From assembly GCF_030272615.1 (NCBI RefSeq), contig NC_081408.1, positions 309,978,383-310,042,382 on the forward strand: a stretch of 64,000 nt of DNA, read 5' to 3'. The notes under the pieces were generated by a model. It made no database searches. It saw nothing but the letters and a program-made list of their open reading frames with translations, and had not been told where the DNA came from. How positions within the stretch are numbered: the first letter of the stretch is position 1; each line of letters begins with the position of its first letter. Made by a program: the position numbers and the translations under genes. The DNA is from Cryptomeria japonica (Eukaryota > Streptophyta > Pinopsida > Cupressales > Cupressaceae). Below are positions 34,313 through 46,810 of this stretch, in pieces.

Positions 34313-34634
34313 CTACTCATTCCTAACAACTTCATTGGTAGCCCAGTCAACACTCTTGTTGGACTCTCTATAAACATGTGAGATATGATATTGGTCAAAT
34401 CCCTGGAGTAATTCCTTGGCCGTGTTGATAATGTTTTTAATCATCCATGATGAGTGATTATTATCAAGGAGGCAATTGAAATTTTTTTTAAAGTCTCCCT
34501 CCAACCAACTTGATAGATTGGAGAGCCCCCATGGCTTCAACTAAGTGATTGGTTTGATTTCCCAAGGAGAGGGTAGCCGCTCCCAAGAAAAATCTAACAT
34601 GATTTTGGATAACTCCACCACAGCTTGTTGGCCC
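34313..34634 (-). pseudogene. ORF2 C terminus of the split LINE
   Basis: This holds the rest of the RNase H domain. The Glu helix side (HLVEAMGALQSIKL) is read in the frame joined to 53482. After a frameshift near 34500 come SWLEGDFKKNFNCLLDN, HISHVYRESNKSVDWATNE and a stop at 34313-34315. The ESNKSVDWATNE part is the typical end of RVT_3 RNase H. It is separated from the rest of ORF2 by the 18.8-kb insertion. Confidence 0.8.
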
Positions 34635-34639
34635 AGGAT
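34635..34639. repeat. Copia target-site duplication AGGAT, left
   Basis: AGGAT abuts the LTR start TGTTAG. The partner is at 53477-53481. Confidence 0.85.
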
Positions 34640-35870
34640 TGTTAGATAGTTCAAATAATCGAAAGACAATTGAGAGAGGGCAGAGGTGAATCAGTTGTCA
34701 TAGATTACAAGAACATTTAGCATTTAAAACTTCAATACCAGAAATCAAAACATTAATACCAGAATGCTTAAACCAAATACCAGAATAACAGATAAACAAA
34801 TTAAGCATAAACAATAATCAAAGAATAAATACCATCCACATGACACCAAGATTTATACGTGGAAAACTCGGTAAAGGGAAAAAACATGGTGGGAATCCTA
34901 CCCACAGTCAGATAATACTTTTACAGTAAGTATGTAAATTAAAATTGAGGGGCCTGCACTTGTAGGAAGGCCAACAGCCTATAGCACACTACTCATCATA
35001 AAAGGAGTCTCACTGACTACATAGAAATCCAGACTACAATCCGGAGAAATGATTAAACTACAAAGATAGCATCTCCTATGCTTGAGTATAGTTCCAGTTA
35101 AGGTCAATACCGAAGGACTAAATCCTCTTAAAAAAATCCAACTCGATCTCCAATGATCGACCAAATCCTCTACTTGAATGATATTACATTATTCGCACAT
35201 TATATATCCATTCCCATTCCTATGATCATAATAATCTACAATGAGATCTTACATCATATATATACAAACCCTCAACCATAAACAATCAGGTTGGCCACCA
35301 AACAATAAACCAATTACATAATTACAAAACATGTCGGCCTTAGACCAAACAAATAATATCCAACCCATAAGACATCCCAGAAACACATCAAGAGGTCCAA
35401 TCTAGAGGTTACATTAAGCCAGTCCATAACTTAGATACACCGAAACACAAATTAGGTCCACACGCTAAAGAAATGATCCCAATCTGCCAAGTCTCAAACA
35501 TGATCACCATTAGCATCCTAAATCCATACCAAAAGCTGCACCAACACCACTTATGCATATCATCAAAATGTCTTCATCAAATCTCTGTCGGTGAAACCCT
35601 CGTCAGAACCACAAACCAAGCTTCCAAGAGAATAGGATAGCATTCATTCACTAGACCAAAACCAAATAACTAAATATGAACATGAGTAATCCAATTCCAT
35701 AACCAAATCATACCAAAGCATACCAGATCATGTCAGATCCAATCCAACCAGAAAACCACACAACCTACCGAGACCAGAAGGGTGCCAATAAAGCATCCAA
35801 AATAGCTAGTGTTGACATCAATGACCAAATATCAATGCAACACATAATCAATTCCTCCAAATGGACAACA
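34640..35870 (-). mobile_element. 3' LTR of the Copia element
   Basis: 1231 bp. On the minus strand it starts TGTTGTCCATTTGGAGG and ends CTATCTAACA. It matches the split 5' LTR, whose two parts sum to 1232 bp. Confidence 0.9.
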
Positions 35871-35882
35871 ATCCCCCCCTTT
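35871..35882 (-). promoter_or_regulatory. Copia polypurine tract
   Basis: Minus strand AAAGGGGGGGAT directly precedes the LTR start TGTTGTCC. Confidence 0.8.
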
Positions 35883-36259
35883 GGCATTGATAGAAACACT
35901 AGATGTGAAAAACATCTAAGTACCAAGAAATGCCAAACAAGTCTCCCCCAATGGAAGATAGCCAACAATATCCCACTCAAAGATATAGCAATGAAGTTTT
36001 GAAATAAAGACCAAACTCCCCCTATGGATGATATCTCTATAAAGCTTTGTATTATACATGTATCACTCCCCCTAATGTATACAACTCCTAGTGTTTTTCA
36101 CATTAATATCTCTCCCCCTTTGACCTCAATGCTAGAAATTTGATAAAAATATAAAAGCAAAAACAAACACCATTGAAACACAAAGCTAACTACCAGAGAA
36201 ATAGTATCCCCACATCAATGCTGGAATGAATAATATCTCTGATAATGTATACCAGACTA

Positions 36260-36905
36260 ATGCCAAAAAGCATCAATCAATTTTCTGCCGGAGGGGCAAA
36301 AACCCCTAACTTGTCTCTCAAGTACTCAAATGATTCTTTAGGCCAAAGTTTTAGTGAAAATATCTGCAATCTACTCTTTATTATTCACATAAATCAGTCT
36401 AACTTTATTTTCTTCCACCTTATCCTTCAAAAAGTTATACTTGATAGATATGTGCTTTGTCTTAGAGTGAAATACCAGATTCTTTGATATGTCAATAGCA
36501 ACAGAGTTAGCATAGTAAATAACTACTAGTCCAGTGAAATGCAGTTTGATATCCTTCAACATTTTCTTCATCCATAGAACCCATGTACAGTTAGTAGCAA
36601 CAACAACATACTCAGCTTTAGCAGTAGATAAAGAAGTACATGATTATTTCTTGTTGATCCGTGAAACCAACTTCTTTCCAAGAAAGAAAGCTCCATCAGA
36701 AGTAATTTTCTGGTCTTCAATATCTCCAGCCCAATCAACATCTATATATGAACATAAAGTAAAGTCATCATACTTAGGGTACCAAAAACCATATTCTGAT
36801 GTACCTTGCAAGTATCTAAAAATGCTTTTCATTGTACTCTCATGATTTTCTCTAGGATCACTCTGAAATCTAGTTGAAATATAAACAACATTCATTATAT
36901 CAGGC
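36260..36905 (-). pseudogene. Copia RNase H
   Basis: Minus strand: MNVVYISTRFQSDPRENHES, YLQGTSEYGFWYP, LCSYIDVDWAGDIEDQKITS and FLGKKLVSRINKK, then a stop near 36646. A second piece has VVIYYANSVAIDISKN, HSKTKHISIKY and IADIFTK. These are the standard Copia RNase H motifs in order. It follows directly on integrase sequence because the reverse transcriptase is absent. Confidence 0.85.
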
Positions 36906-38096
36906 CTATCGGTTCAGATATAATCATTTCCACCACTGGTTCTTGCTCATAAACTCTGATTTGACCTCTATTTAGCTCATCAACCTTGACACTAGCACTC
37001 TCCACAATTCTCTACAATCTCTTGTTATAACATCTATATGCTTTTCTTTCATTAGAATAACCGAGAAATATGCCTTCATCACATAGGATCAAATTTTCCA
37101 ATGATATAATCTCTCCTGATATAACATTTACTACCAGAGACTATGAAATATTTAACTGTATGTGTATTGCCCAACCATAATTCATAAGGTGTCTTACTAG
37201 TTTCTCCTTTGATATGTACTCTATGGAATGTATAAATTTCTCATGCCCTCACTACTTCTCTCCAATAGATATGAGGTAGACTAACTTCCATCATCATTGT
37301 TCTAGCAACATCCAAGATAGTTATGTTCTTCCTTTCCACAACTCCATTTTGCTAAGGTGTCCGGGAGCATAAAATTGTCTCCTTATACCATGATTCTCAC
37401 AAAATTTATTAACCTCACCGAATGTGAATTCTCCACCATGATCTGACCTCAAACATTTAATCTTCAATCCCCTCTCAGTTTCCACTTCAGCCTTAAATAT
37501 TTTAAATTTTTCAAAAGCCTCATATTTCTCCCTTAGAAAAGTAACCCACATCATTCTAGAATAATCATCAATGATTAACATGAAATATCTATTACCTTGA
37601 AAACTTTTAACTCTAGAAGGGCCACACAAATCGTTATGAATAAGATCAAGAACATCATGAGATATATCTTGTATACTCCTAAAAGAGGTTTTGACCTATT
37701 TTCCCATTTGACATTCTTTACATACCGAATTATAGGGCTTCACAATCTTAGGTATATCTATAACTTCCTTAGTTGAACTGATCTTTACAATGCAATCAAA
37801 ATTCACATGACATAGTCTCTTATGCCATAGCCAACTCTCATCAATTTGTGCAATCATACATGTTTTCTCACTAGAATTTAAATGAAATATATTACCTTTT
37901 GTCTGTGTACTGGTTGCAATCTCCAAACTAGATCTATTAATGATTTTGTATTTTCCATCCTTGAACTGTAATTGAAATCCCTTATCGACCAATTTTCCTA
38001 CACTCAAAAGATTATGCTTCAAACCTTCAACAAAATAAACATTATCAGTATTGTTCTTACCATCCAATGATATAGTTTCTTTTCCTTTAATCATAC
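36906..38096 (-). pseudogene. Copia integrase
   Basis: The N-terminal part has SWLWHKRLCHVNFDCIVK and VCKECQMGK (HHCC zinc motif). The core has HNDLCGPSRVKSFQGNRYF with the first Asp, IDDYSRMMWVTFLREKYEAF, and LRSDHGGEFTFGE with the second Asp. Later pieces show a stop-ridden segment down to IFLGYSNERKAYRCYNK, the Copia GKGY-side motif, and an acidic tail ending near 36930. Stops include one near 37696. Reading jumps from this tail to RNase H, so the RT region was deleted. Confidence 0.85.
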
Positions 38097-38907
38097 TGTT
38101 AGGAATCCCATAGATATTGAGAGGGGGGGGTGAATCAGTATCTAACCGGTAATTAGAATTTCTCAACTTAAAACATGCAGTACATCTTATAACAGTGTAT
38201 CGATATGCAAGAAATAATGCAATAAACAGAATTAAAAGCATCCACATGAAAAGCACACCATAACACAAGGATTTAACAAGGAAACCCAGTGTGGGAAAAA
38301 CCTTGGTGGGATTTGTGACCCACAATATCCACTTACTAGCCAATAAGAGAATATTACTTACAAGAGGGGCATGGACATGCAAGAAGGCCAATTGCCTAGT
38401 GCTCAATGGGAAGTCTCACTAGCTTACATTATGGATTATACAAATCCAATATCTTGTATTGCTTTACAATAGCATCTATAATGCCTAATCCAGTACCGGT
38501 TTTTGCTCTATTCTTTACATAAAACCTTTAACCTATATTTCACATAACAGGTCTGCCTAATATCTTCTTTTTCTTTGCTTCCATTACTTACTAAATGTCT
38601 ACAATGATCTCTCTTATATATAAGAGTCATTTAACAGCTTGCCAAGTCAGCTTACAAAGTTTTTACAATAATAAGCAAAATATAATATAACAAAAAATCA
38701 TGTCGGCCTCTGTGCCGGTATGCTTCCTTTCTCTGTGCCGGTGTCGGTGGTTTGAGTGCTGGTGTAGAGTGTGATCTGTTGATGGCGGTGAACTATCTTG
38801 TCGGTGTAATGCCTTGCCGGTGTAATAGGATTGTAAGGTTGCCATCAATGACAAAACCTTCAATCACATACAATGTCTCATTGGAGTGTGCATATGCCAA
38901 CACATAC
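38092..38907 (-). mobile_element. Solo Copia-type LTR with duplication CATAC
   Basis: 806 bp at 38097-38902, plus-strand ends TGTTAGGAAT...GCCAACA, flanked by CATAC at 38092-38096 and 38903-38907. It shares end motifs and some internal words (GATTTAACAAGGAAACCCAGTGTGGG) with the host Copia LTR but is a different, shorter family. No internal region remains, so the two LTRs of the inserted element recombined. It interrupts the host between protease and integrase, and the host frame resumes on the other side. Confidence 0.85.
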
Positions 38908-39184
38908 ATGCTTTGTCATCTCCAAATCTAACCAGACCACCATCAAATTCTTGCAAAGATAGAAACTTCCTTTTATCTCCAATCATATGATGTGAACATC
39001 CACTGTCAATTAAACATTCATCCTTTTCTACAATTTTAGTAGCAAATTCCTTCTCTTTAGATACATTCTCTTCCAATGTCGGAACATCTTCCTTGATAGC
39101 CAGGAACACCCATTCCTTCCCATTGCCAAAACCACTAGCAGTCTTTTGTTGGTTCATGATTAGAATCTGTAATACCTTTCTCAT
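38908..39184 (-). pseudogene. Copia protease
   Basis: CLIDSGCSHHMIGDKRKF contains the catalytic Asp-Ser-Gly turn, and FDGGLVRFGDDKACM follows up to the solo LTR. This is the usual Copia protease core between the Gag zinc knuckle and integrase. Confidence 0.85.
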
Positions 39185-39187
39185 CCG

Positions 39188-40187
39188 CTATGTAGCATGA
39201 TTTGTCTTTGTTTTCCTATACATATACTTGTTCTGATATCCAGGGTTAGGCTTAAAAGATCTTCTAACTCTTTCTTCAAATCTTGAATTCCTTTCAGGAC
39301 ATCTAGATGTAAAATGACCAATCTTATTACATGCAAAAATATTTAAAAGGTGCCTTTCCTTCATACTTACTTCATACCGGTCCTTTGGGCACTCTTCTAG
39401 AAAGTAGTGCTTCAAGGTTCTCAAACTCATCATCTTCTCTCTCCATATCATCCAATTCCTTTGTATATAAAGCTTTCCAATCTTACTTACCAGTTGATGA
39501 TACAGATGCATGAAAAGAAGGTTCAGACTTCATAGCTCTAGAAGGTCCAAATTCTTCAAGCTCAAAAGGAGATAATTTTCCAACCAAGGTATCTCTGTTG
39601 ACAAAAGTATTAACCATTGTTCTCAATTCATTAATTGTAGTAACCTTCATCTTGTAAGCCTATGGTAGGGCTCTCAGAACTTTAGAAACAATTTCATCTT
39701 TACTCAGAGTTCCACCACAACATTGAATTCCCATAACAATCTCATTTACCCTTTCCATGAATGCAATAATCCTTTCATCTTCTTCCATCTTCAAGTTTTA
39801 ATATCTCACCTGGTAACCATCATTATCAATCTTCACAGTAGGGTTACCTTCATTAAGAGTCTCCAACTTATCCCATATAGCCTTTCCAGATGATTTGTCA
39901 ATTAATTCCATTATTTTCTGATAAGAAAGTGCACACAACAGGGCTTCTCTTGCTCTACAATCATTCTCAAGCTCCTTATCCAAGTTTTTTGGAGGAGGGT
40001 TACCAGATGCTAGATTATGAGGTGTAACACCATTTTGTGTGATCTCCTAAATCTCCTTCCCAAGACATCTTAGATGAATCTCCATTTGAATCTTCCATAC
40101 TATGTAATTTGTTCCATCAAGCCTAAGAATATCTCTCTGAAAGATAGCTCCAGATGAACTGGATGAACTTGAACTATTATTCATCAT
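39188..40187 (-). pseudogene. Copia Gag
   Basis: The likely start is at 40187 or 40184, followed by a serine run. A UBN2-type capsid region then has ARALLCALSYQKI-like residues (39798-39983), SGKAIWDKLETLNEG, and a later ELDDMEREDDEFENLEALLSRR. A zinc-knuckle remnant, FACNKIGHFTSRCPE, lies near 39300; one of its cysteines is replaced by Phe or lost. Stops occur near 40030, 39795, 39660 and 39510. Confidence 0.75.
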
Positions 40188-40231
40188 AGGATCTTCCTCA
40201 AGTGATTAAGATTTATGCAGAGAGGACTAGA

Positions 40232-40243
40232 GCTCTGATACCA
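40232..40243 (-). promoter_or_regulatory. Copia primer-binding site, initiator Met tRNA
   Basis: Minus strand TGGTATCAGAGC, the well-known plant Copia primer-binding site, two bases from the LTR end ...CTAACA. Confidence 0.9.
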
Positions 40244-40245
40244 AT

Positions 40246-40386
40246 TGTTAGACAGTTCAAATAATTGAAAGACAACTGAGAGGAGGGGGTGAATCAGTTG
40301 TCACAGATTACCATAACATTTAGCATTTAAAACTTTAATACTAGAACCCCAAATATTAATACCGGAATGCTTAAACCAAATATCGA
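40246..40386 (-). mobile_element. 5' LTR of the Copia element, inner 141 bp
   Basis: Matches 34640-34780 of the 3' LTR. It breaks at AAATATCGA, where the Athila-like element starts, and continues at 52386. Confidence 0.9.
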
Positions 40387-41414
40387 CGATGAGCTGAAAT
40401 AATGGCTCTGTTTTGATAGATTTTTGTCATAGAATTCCTACTTAGGTATTGTGTCTGGGTAATATTTGGGTCAGAATACTTTCCTAGTTGATGTCTTTTT
40501 AAGTATTTCTGGAACTGATTCATCATATACCTAGGGTTGTTATCTAATTATTTTTAATGTTTCATCTATGAAAATTATCTAAATCAATCTTAGAATGTGG
40601 TTTAATTTATGTTATGTTAACATCAATAGATACACATGCTTTTGTGCACATTAACGTCATGATACAGGGTCAGCCAAGATGTTATTGTTCTGTTTTCCTA
40701 CATTGACTTCTTCTTTAATGTAATAAACCCTATTCACCTATTCCTTTGGGACATGGGTTGATTAGTTACAAATCTATTATAAAGTTTCCTTATGAATAAA
40801 AGGTCTCTATCGCCTCTCAAGAGGACATAATGATCATAGAATTTGTAGTATCCAGTTTTTAGACTCATGTATTTTGCAATCAATTTGGAATAAAGAAGAC
40901 AATGTTATTTTTAGTTTATCAATTGTTATCTAGAGTTCTAGATATACTCACTCAAGGGGGCCCACTTGGTGAGTAATCCCTTTGCATTTTTTTAGTTAAT
41001 TTCCATCTTGCAATTGTTTTTGTTTTGGCATTCAATTATTCCTGTAGCCACTGGAAACAGTTCATGTGTTTGTTCATGCAGCCACAACGGGCAAAGTAGC
41101 TCCTATCCACTGGCCAGAACATTGTTATATTCAGTAGTAGTCACTTAAGTTACTTCTAGTTGTAAGTTCTAATAAGGTATTAGTTCATCATGTTTTTGCA
41201 TATTTATTTCAGAGAATTTCCTTTCTAGAAGTAGGATAGAATGGTTTCAATTTGAACTTAGTGCACATACATTGTTGGCCTATTTCAAGTTTACATCCCT
41301 GGTCGATAAAGTAAATGAGCCTTTTCTATAGGAGAGTTAGCTGTTCAGTAAGGATGTCCAATCCCTGAACTAATTTTTAGAACCTAGTTGCTATTCCAGT
41401 TGTGAACACCAACA
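40387..41414 (+). mobile_element. 5' LTR of the Athila-like element
   Basis: 1028 bp, starts (C)GATGAGCTGAAATAATGG and ends GTGAACACCAACA. It is about 200 bp shorter than the 3' LTR because a segment after CAGCCAAGATG is missing. About 7% of positions differ in the first 290 bases that I compared by eye. Confidence 0.88.
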
Positions 41415-41418
41415 TTTT

Positions 41419-41437
41419 TGGTGTTGTTGCCAAGGAT
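41419..41437 (+). promoter_or_regulatory. Primer-binding site, decayed
   Basis: TGGTGTTGTTGCCAAGGAT lies four bases after the LTR. It looks like the TGGCGCCGTTGCCGGGGA-type site of plant Gypsy elements after C-to-T and G-to-A changes. Confidence 0.55.
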
Positions 41438-41530
41438 GGTGCCAAACTAAGAACCTATTGTAACCATTAGTTTTAATCTTTCTTAGTTTTCTTTAAGAAT
41501 TAGCTCTTAGAGTTCATTCATAAAATATGT

Positions 41531-42660
41531 ATGCATAGAAGAAGAAGAGATGCATTAGGAATATTTCTTCCCTCACATTCCACTCATGGAATAAGATCAG
41601 ATGAAGCCCCAGAAATAAATCCTTTTTCTGAAACTTTTGTACAAGCCAGTAACCAGGGTGTTTTTGATTTAGCAGAGGGAGATCTCGACTTCTTAAACAA
41701 ACCCCATGATAATTTTTTTTTACTTTTAGTTATTTATCAAGGACCAATGGCAACAAATCCTCCACCTCCTCCTACAAACCCAACATTTGAGTTTCCTATT
41801 CCTGACCAACATGATAATGCAAACATGAAGAATATACCAGCCTCCTCTCTTCCAAAGTTTTACGGCTTAGTCACAAAAGATCCCAATACATTTTTGCTCA
41901 AATTTTAAATCCTTTATAGAAGTTATTGTGATGCCACTAATTCCCATAAACTCAAGTTATTCCCTGCTACTATGAAAGAAGATGCTCTTAGGTGGTTTAT
42001 GAGTTTAGGTAGAGATGTAATCACCACCTGGGATGAAATGAAGGAAAACTTCTTGGAGAAGTATAGAGATTATTGCAGGGGAATGTATCAACATGGTGAT
42101 GATATATTCCAAATGACACAAAAATAAGATGAGAGTTTGGAAGATTATCTTGAGAGGTTTCTGTTCAGTGTCAGAAAATCCAAGCGTAACACCTTGAGTG
42201 AAGAATCTTTGAAATTTATTTTTCTAAGGGGAATCAATGAGGACTGTATTGACTCATTAGACCTCATGGGAGGAGGAGACATTACTCAAGTTCAATGGGA
42301 TGACATTAGAAAGATTTGTCAAAAGTATTCTAGAGCTTCAACCAAGAAAGGAAGACACTATAGGCCTGGTTCTTCAACAAAAAAAGCATCTACAATAGTT
42401 TCAAGGATGGAAATAACTCATCTGCTAAAATAATTTAAAGAGGATATTATTAACAATATGGCTACTCAGTTGGATACACTTCAAGAAAGGAAGAAGCATG
42501 AATAATCGGAGGCCATGCTCACTAAGTTTTGTCCTCATTGTCGGCAAAAGAAAAAGGACTGCAAGTGTAAACTCCTCGCTAAAATTGACAACCAACAGGC
42601 TCCTCTAGATTTCAAGCCAGTCTATGGAGATGATGAACAACTCTTTTATGTTGCACAATG
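41531..42660 (+). pseudogene. Gag, Athila-like element
   Basis: After a variable N terminus, SSLPKFYGLVTKDPNTFLLKF starts the Retrotrans_gag domain. It goes on with KLKLFPATMKEDALRWFMSL, TWDEMKENFLEKYRDYCRG and ESLEDYLERFLFSVRKSKR. Further on are FIFLRGINEDCIDSLDLMGG and KICQKYSRAS. A Cys-rich remnant (FCPHCRQKKKDCKC) is near 42530. Stops at 41906, 42125, 42431, 42502 and 42659 break the frame, and all could come from single changes. Confidence 0.85.
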
Positions 42661-44028
42661 AAGGGCTTGGCCCCTGAGACAAGGTATGCCACAAGATCCA
42701 TTATTTTTTTTTGGTTTTTATATGAACTTTAATACACAAAATAATCAGTGGCAACCTCCATACTCCCAAAATTTTGGGAACTATACTCCTCAGTCTTGGA
42801 ATAACTCTCAAAACCCTTGGCCCAATTATCACAACCCTTCCTTTCAGTGGCAACAACTACAAGGGAATTGGTCACCACCTCAAGGTAACTAGCAATAGTC
42901 ACCACAATGTAAGGGAGGTCAACAATGGTCAAAGAAATTATCAAGTTTCTTGCAGCCACCACAACAGTCCCAATAACCAGCTTCAATGCCACCATCTCCT
43001 AATGCTAATCCACCAAAACCAACTCAACTACCAACACATCCTATGCCAAATCCCAATTAAAAACCTCTACAATAGAAGAAAGTTTATTCAGCTGATCCTA
43101 ATCAATATCCTGCATATTTTCTTAATATAAGTTATATTCACTTACAATCAGGAACAACTTTGCCTGTCCCATCTCCTCCATTTATAATAGAATTACCATC
43201 TGAGGAGATTTCTCAAGAGACTACACTTGATCAACCTACAAACCTTAAGCATGTACCTCAATCTGAGACTTCAGGCACACCTATTAGAACACCTCCATTT
43301 CCTCAAAGATTGCAGGTAAAAGTGTCTAGTCAGAAAGGTGACATAGCTTTTGATCTTATTGATCAATTAAAACATATATGTGTAAAGATTCCACAATTTC
43401 AAGCTATTAAGGATATTCCCATATATGGAAAAGCTATTAAGGGGGCATGTTTAAAAAAACCTGGATGGAAGAAAAAGGACCCACAAACAATACATGTAGT
43501 AAGGCAACTCACTGATAATATGTTAGGAAAAGTTGTTGTCCCTAAATATTCTGACCTAGGAAGTCCTATTGTGAAGGTAGTCATCAATGGATCTCAAATT
43601 AAAAATGCCCTAATAGATTTGGGAGTAAGAATAAATGTGATGACCAAGGATGTCATGCAACAACTCAATATTACTAATATTAGGTCTACCCGAATAGTCC
43701 CGTAGCTTGTAGATAGCTCCACTGTTTGACCTGATGGGATGATTGAGGATATTGTTGTCACACTAGATTCTTGGGAATATCTGGCTGATTTTATGATACT
43801 CTCTCCTAAAGCAACATTGGGGGGATATCCAATAATTTTGGGAAGACCTTGGCTTGCTCAATTGATGCATACATACATTGTAGATCATGGGATATGACCA
43901 TTTCAGATGGTATCACCACTAAAACTCTTGCACTTTATTCTCCAGCATAACCACAACTTGATAAAGAACAAGTAGAATGGCCAGCTATAGGAGAAGAAGC
44001 AGAGGAATTTAATTTTGTTCAATAGCTT
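42661..44028 (+). pseudogene. Gag-protease region, Athila-like element
   Basis: A Gln/Asn/Pro/Trp-rich linker (42686-43100) is followed by PSPPFIIELPSEE and PFPQRLQ. The protease has KNALIDLGVRINVMTKDVM, where the usual DLGAS turn has become DLGVR, and GGYPIILGRPWLAQL. Stops occur in the linker and at 43703. It would process the polyprotein if intact. Confidence 0.8.
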
Positions 44029-45640
44029 ATGATGTTGACTAGGGAACCATTCATAGGACTCCAAGAAGATGATAAGGTACTCTCTAACATCATAGGAAAT
44101 AATTATAGAGGAACTCAACAGTTATATGATATACCATCATGTCCTTTTCATACTCTCCTTTCATCTACAAATTCTTTAGATTCTCCTACAGTCAATAATA
44201 TATTTCATACCTTACTATCACATGAAATCCAAACCTCCTGTTTATCTGAAATATCTAATTTTGAGTCAATCACTCAAGTAGAGGTTGCTTTAGGAAGGAA
44301 CTTTAATATCAATAGTCAACTTATAGCAGACCAAAGGTTGTCCTTAATAAAACTACTCAAGACCCATAAAAAAGCCTTTGCATGGGATTATCATGAAATG
44401 AAGGGATTAGATCCTACAGTGTGTACTCACAGGATTTATATCAGAGAAGATTATAAACTAGTTAGACAACCTCAATGATGGATTAATCCTACATTAAGGG
44501 AAATAGTCAAGGAGGAATTACAAAAGTTACTTAATGTAGGGTTCATTTACCCTATTTCATACAGTCAATGGGTATCTCCTCTAGTTATAGTCCCTAAGAA
44601 AGGAGGTAAATGGAGAGTTTGTGTGGACTATAGGGAGCTCAACACTATTACTAAAAAAGATCATTTCCCACTTGCATTCATCGATCAAGTATTGGATCCT
44701 CTAGCAGGCAAAAAATACTTTTCATTTTTGGATGGGTTTAGTGGTTATGATCAAATCATAATAGCACCAAAAGACCAAGAAAAGACAACCTTCACTTGCC
44801 CTTGGGGAATATATGCCTATTTAGTTCTTCCTTTTGGTCTATGAAATGCTCCTGCAACCTTTCAAAGGGCCGCCCTTAGTATATTTTCAAACATTTCTCA
44901 TGATTGTATGGAAATTTGCATGGATGATTTCACTACTTAAGGGGCTACCTTTGAGAAAGCATTGCAAAATCTTGCCAAAGTGTTACAATGGTGTGAGGAT
45001 CATAATTTTTCCCTCAATAGTGAAAAATGCTTCATGATGATGCAAGAAGGGATAGTATTGGGGCATCGTATTTCTCAATCAAGCATTCAATTTGATCCAA
45101 CCAAAATTGAGGTAATACTTAACCTTCCTGCTCCTGCAAAACAAAATGATGTAAGAAGTTTTTTAGGCCATGTAGGGTACTATAGGAGATTTATAAAGGA
45201 CATTAGTAAGATGGCAGGACCTCTATATTCTCTCTTAACACAAAATGCTGAGTTTGAATGGATGCCAACATGTGAAGAGGCATTTTCTAAACTTAAGGGA
45301 ACCTTAACCCAGGTTCCTATACTCAAAGGACCTGATTGGTCTCTTCCTTTTCACATTCACACAGATGCATCAGATTTTGCAATTGGAGCAGCCTTGAGGC
45401 AGAAACAAGGAGTTTTGGAGAATGCAATTTATTATATCAACAAAAATTTATAGGGACTTGAACTAAATTATATTGTCATAGAAAAGGAAATGTTAGTTGT
45501 TATCTATGCCCTCAACAAGTTCAAACACTATATCACTGGCTATCAAATCTTTGTGCATATTGATCATGCAGCCATTAGGTACCTTATGAATAAAGTTCTA
45601 TTTGAGGTAGGTTGGCACGATGGTTATTGCTAATGTAGGA
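44029..45640 (+). pseudogene. RT and RNase H, Athila-like element
   Basis: A leader with AFAWDYHEMKGLDPTVCTH precedes the palm motifs. These are VVPKKGG-like residues near 44590, MDYRELNTITKKDHFPLAFI, FSFLDGFSGYDQIIIAPKDQ, the LPFGL motif with a TGA right after it, and MEICMDDFTT with the catalytic MDD. RNase H follows: RSFLGHVGYYRRFIKDISKM, FHIHTDASDFAIGAALRQK, IYYINKNL, EKEMLVVIYALNKFKHYI and HIDHAAIRYLMNK. The TDAS Asp is present. Breaks occur at 44478, 44842, 44938 and 45451, with a frameshift after 45600. Confidence 0.9.
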
Positions 45641-45683
45641 ATTTGACATCACTATCATCAACAAGCCAAGTAAGGCAAATATA

Positions 45684-46640
45684 GTGGCAGAATTTATGTC
45701 TAGACTTCATACACAGGATGGTCATGAAGCCATTGATTATTCCTTTCCAGATGAGTATTTGTTTTCAATTAATGTGAACATTCCATGGTATTCTTACATA
45801 GCTAACTACTTAGTAGCTAACAGAATCCCTTCTTATTTCTCACCAAAAGAAAGAAGGTTACTGGTAGAAAAGAGTTTCAATTTTTTCATGGATAGTAGAT
45901 TGCTTATTCTATATAGGGCCAGATCAAGTTATGAGGAAATATGTTAGAGAAGATGAAACTTATGATATCCTTCATGCCTTCCATGATAAGCCTTGTTGAG
46001 GTCACTTTGCTCCCAAGAGAACAACTCTAAAGATACTGACTATAGGATATTATTGGCCGACTTTGCACAAAGATGCAGTCAAGTATACCAAGAAAGATGA
46101 TAGATGCTAGTGGATGCAAAGACCAACTCGGTCTGATGAGATGCCTTTGCATCCACAAGTGGTTGTTACACCATTTGACAAATGGGGGCTAGACTTTGTT
46201 GGGCCAATTGATCCATCCTAAAATGGTAGGTGATACATTCTTGTGTGTACTAACTATGTTACAAAATGGGTTGAGGTCAAAGCATTCAAACATGCCAGGG
46301 ATAACAAGGTAGCAAAATTTTTATATGAGGATATATTTACATGATATGGATTTCCTAGAGAGATTGTGACTAATCAAGGGGCACAATTTACTTCCACTTT
46401 GATCACCACCTTGGTCAATGAATATAATATAAGGCACAGGAAATCCACTCCCTACCATCATCAGGTAAATGGACAAGATAGAATCACCAATAGGGAAGTT
46501 GAATCTCTATTAACCAAAACAATAGCTCTTCATCGTAAGGATTGGTCTAGTAGGTTGTTTGAAGTATTATGGGCCTATCGAACCACATCAAAAACTACTA
46601 CAGGGTTTACACCCTTTTAAATGGTTTATGGGAAAAAATA
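45684..46640 (+). pseudogene. Integrase, Athila-like element
   Basis: After RNase H (MAEFMSRLHTQDGHEAIDY) comes the zinc region remnant (GHFAPKRTTLKIL and GYYWPTLHKDA, with the CxxC changed to RC-stop-WMQR). The core reads DKWGLDFVGPIDPS with the first Asp, IVTNQGAQFTSTLI where the second Asp is Asn, HHQVNGQDRITNREVES and VLWAYRTTSKTTTGFTPF. The Asn in place of the catalytic Asp means the copy is dead. The C terminus continues at 46806. Confidence 0.85.
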
Positions 46641-46810
46641 TATGATGCTTGTGTAATTTAAGCGTAAGACACTTAAAACAACCATAGCCTTGGATATGAC
46701 TCTCTGTAGCACAACAAGATAGGCTCCTGTAGCTTAATGCCTTGGACAAAATTAGAAAGTCAGCCCTGCAGCACATTGAAACAATTTAGAATCAACGCAT
46801 AAAGTGGCAT

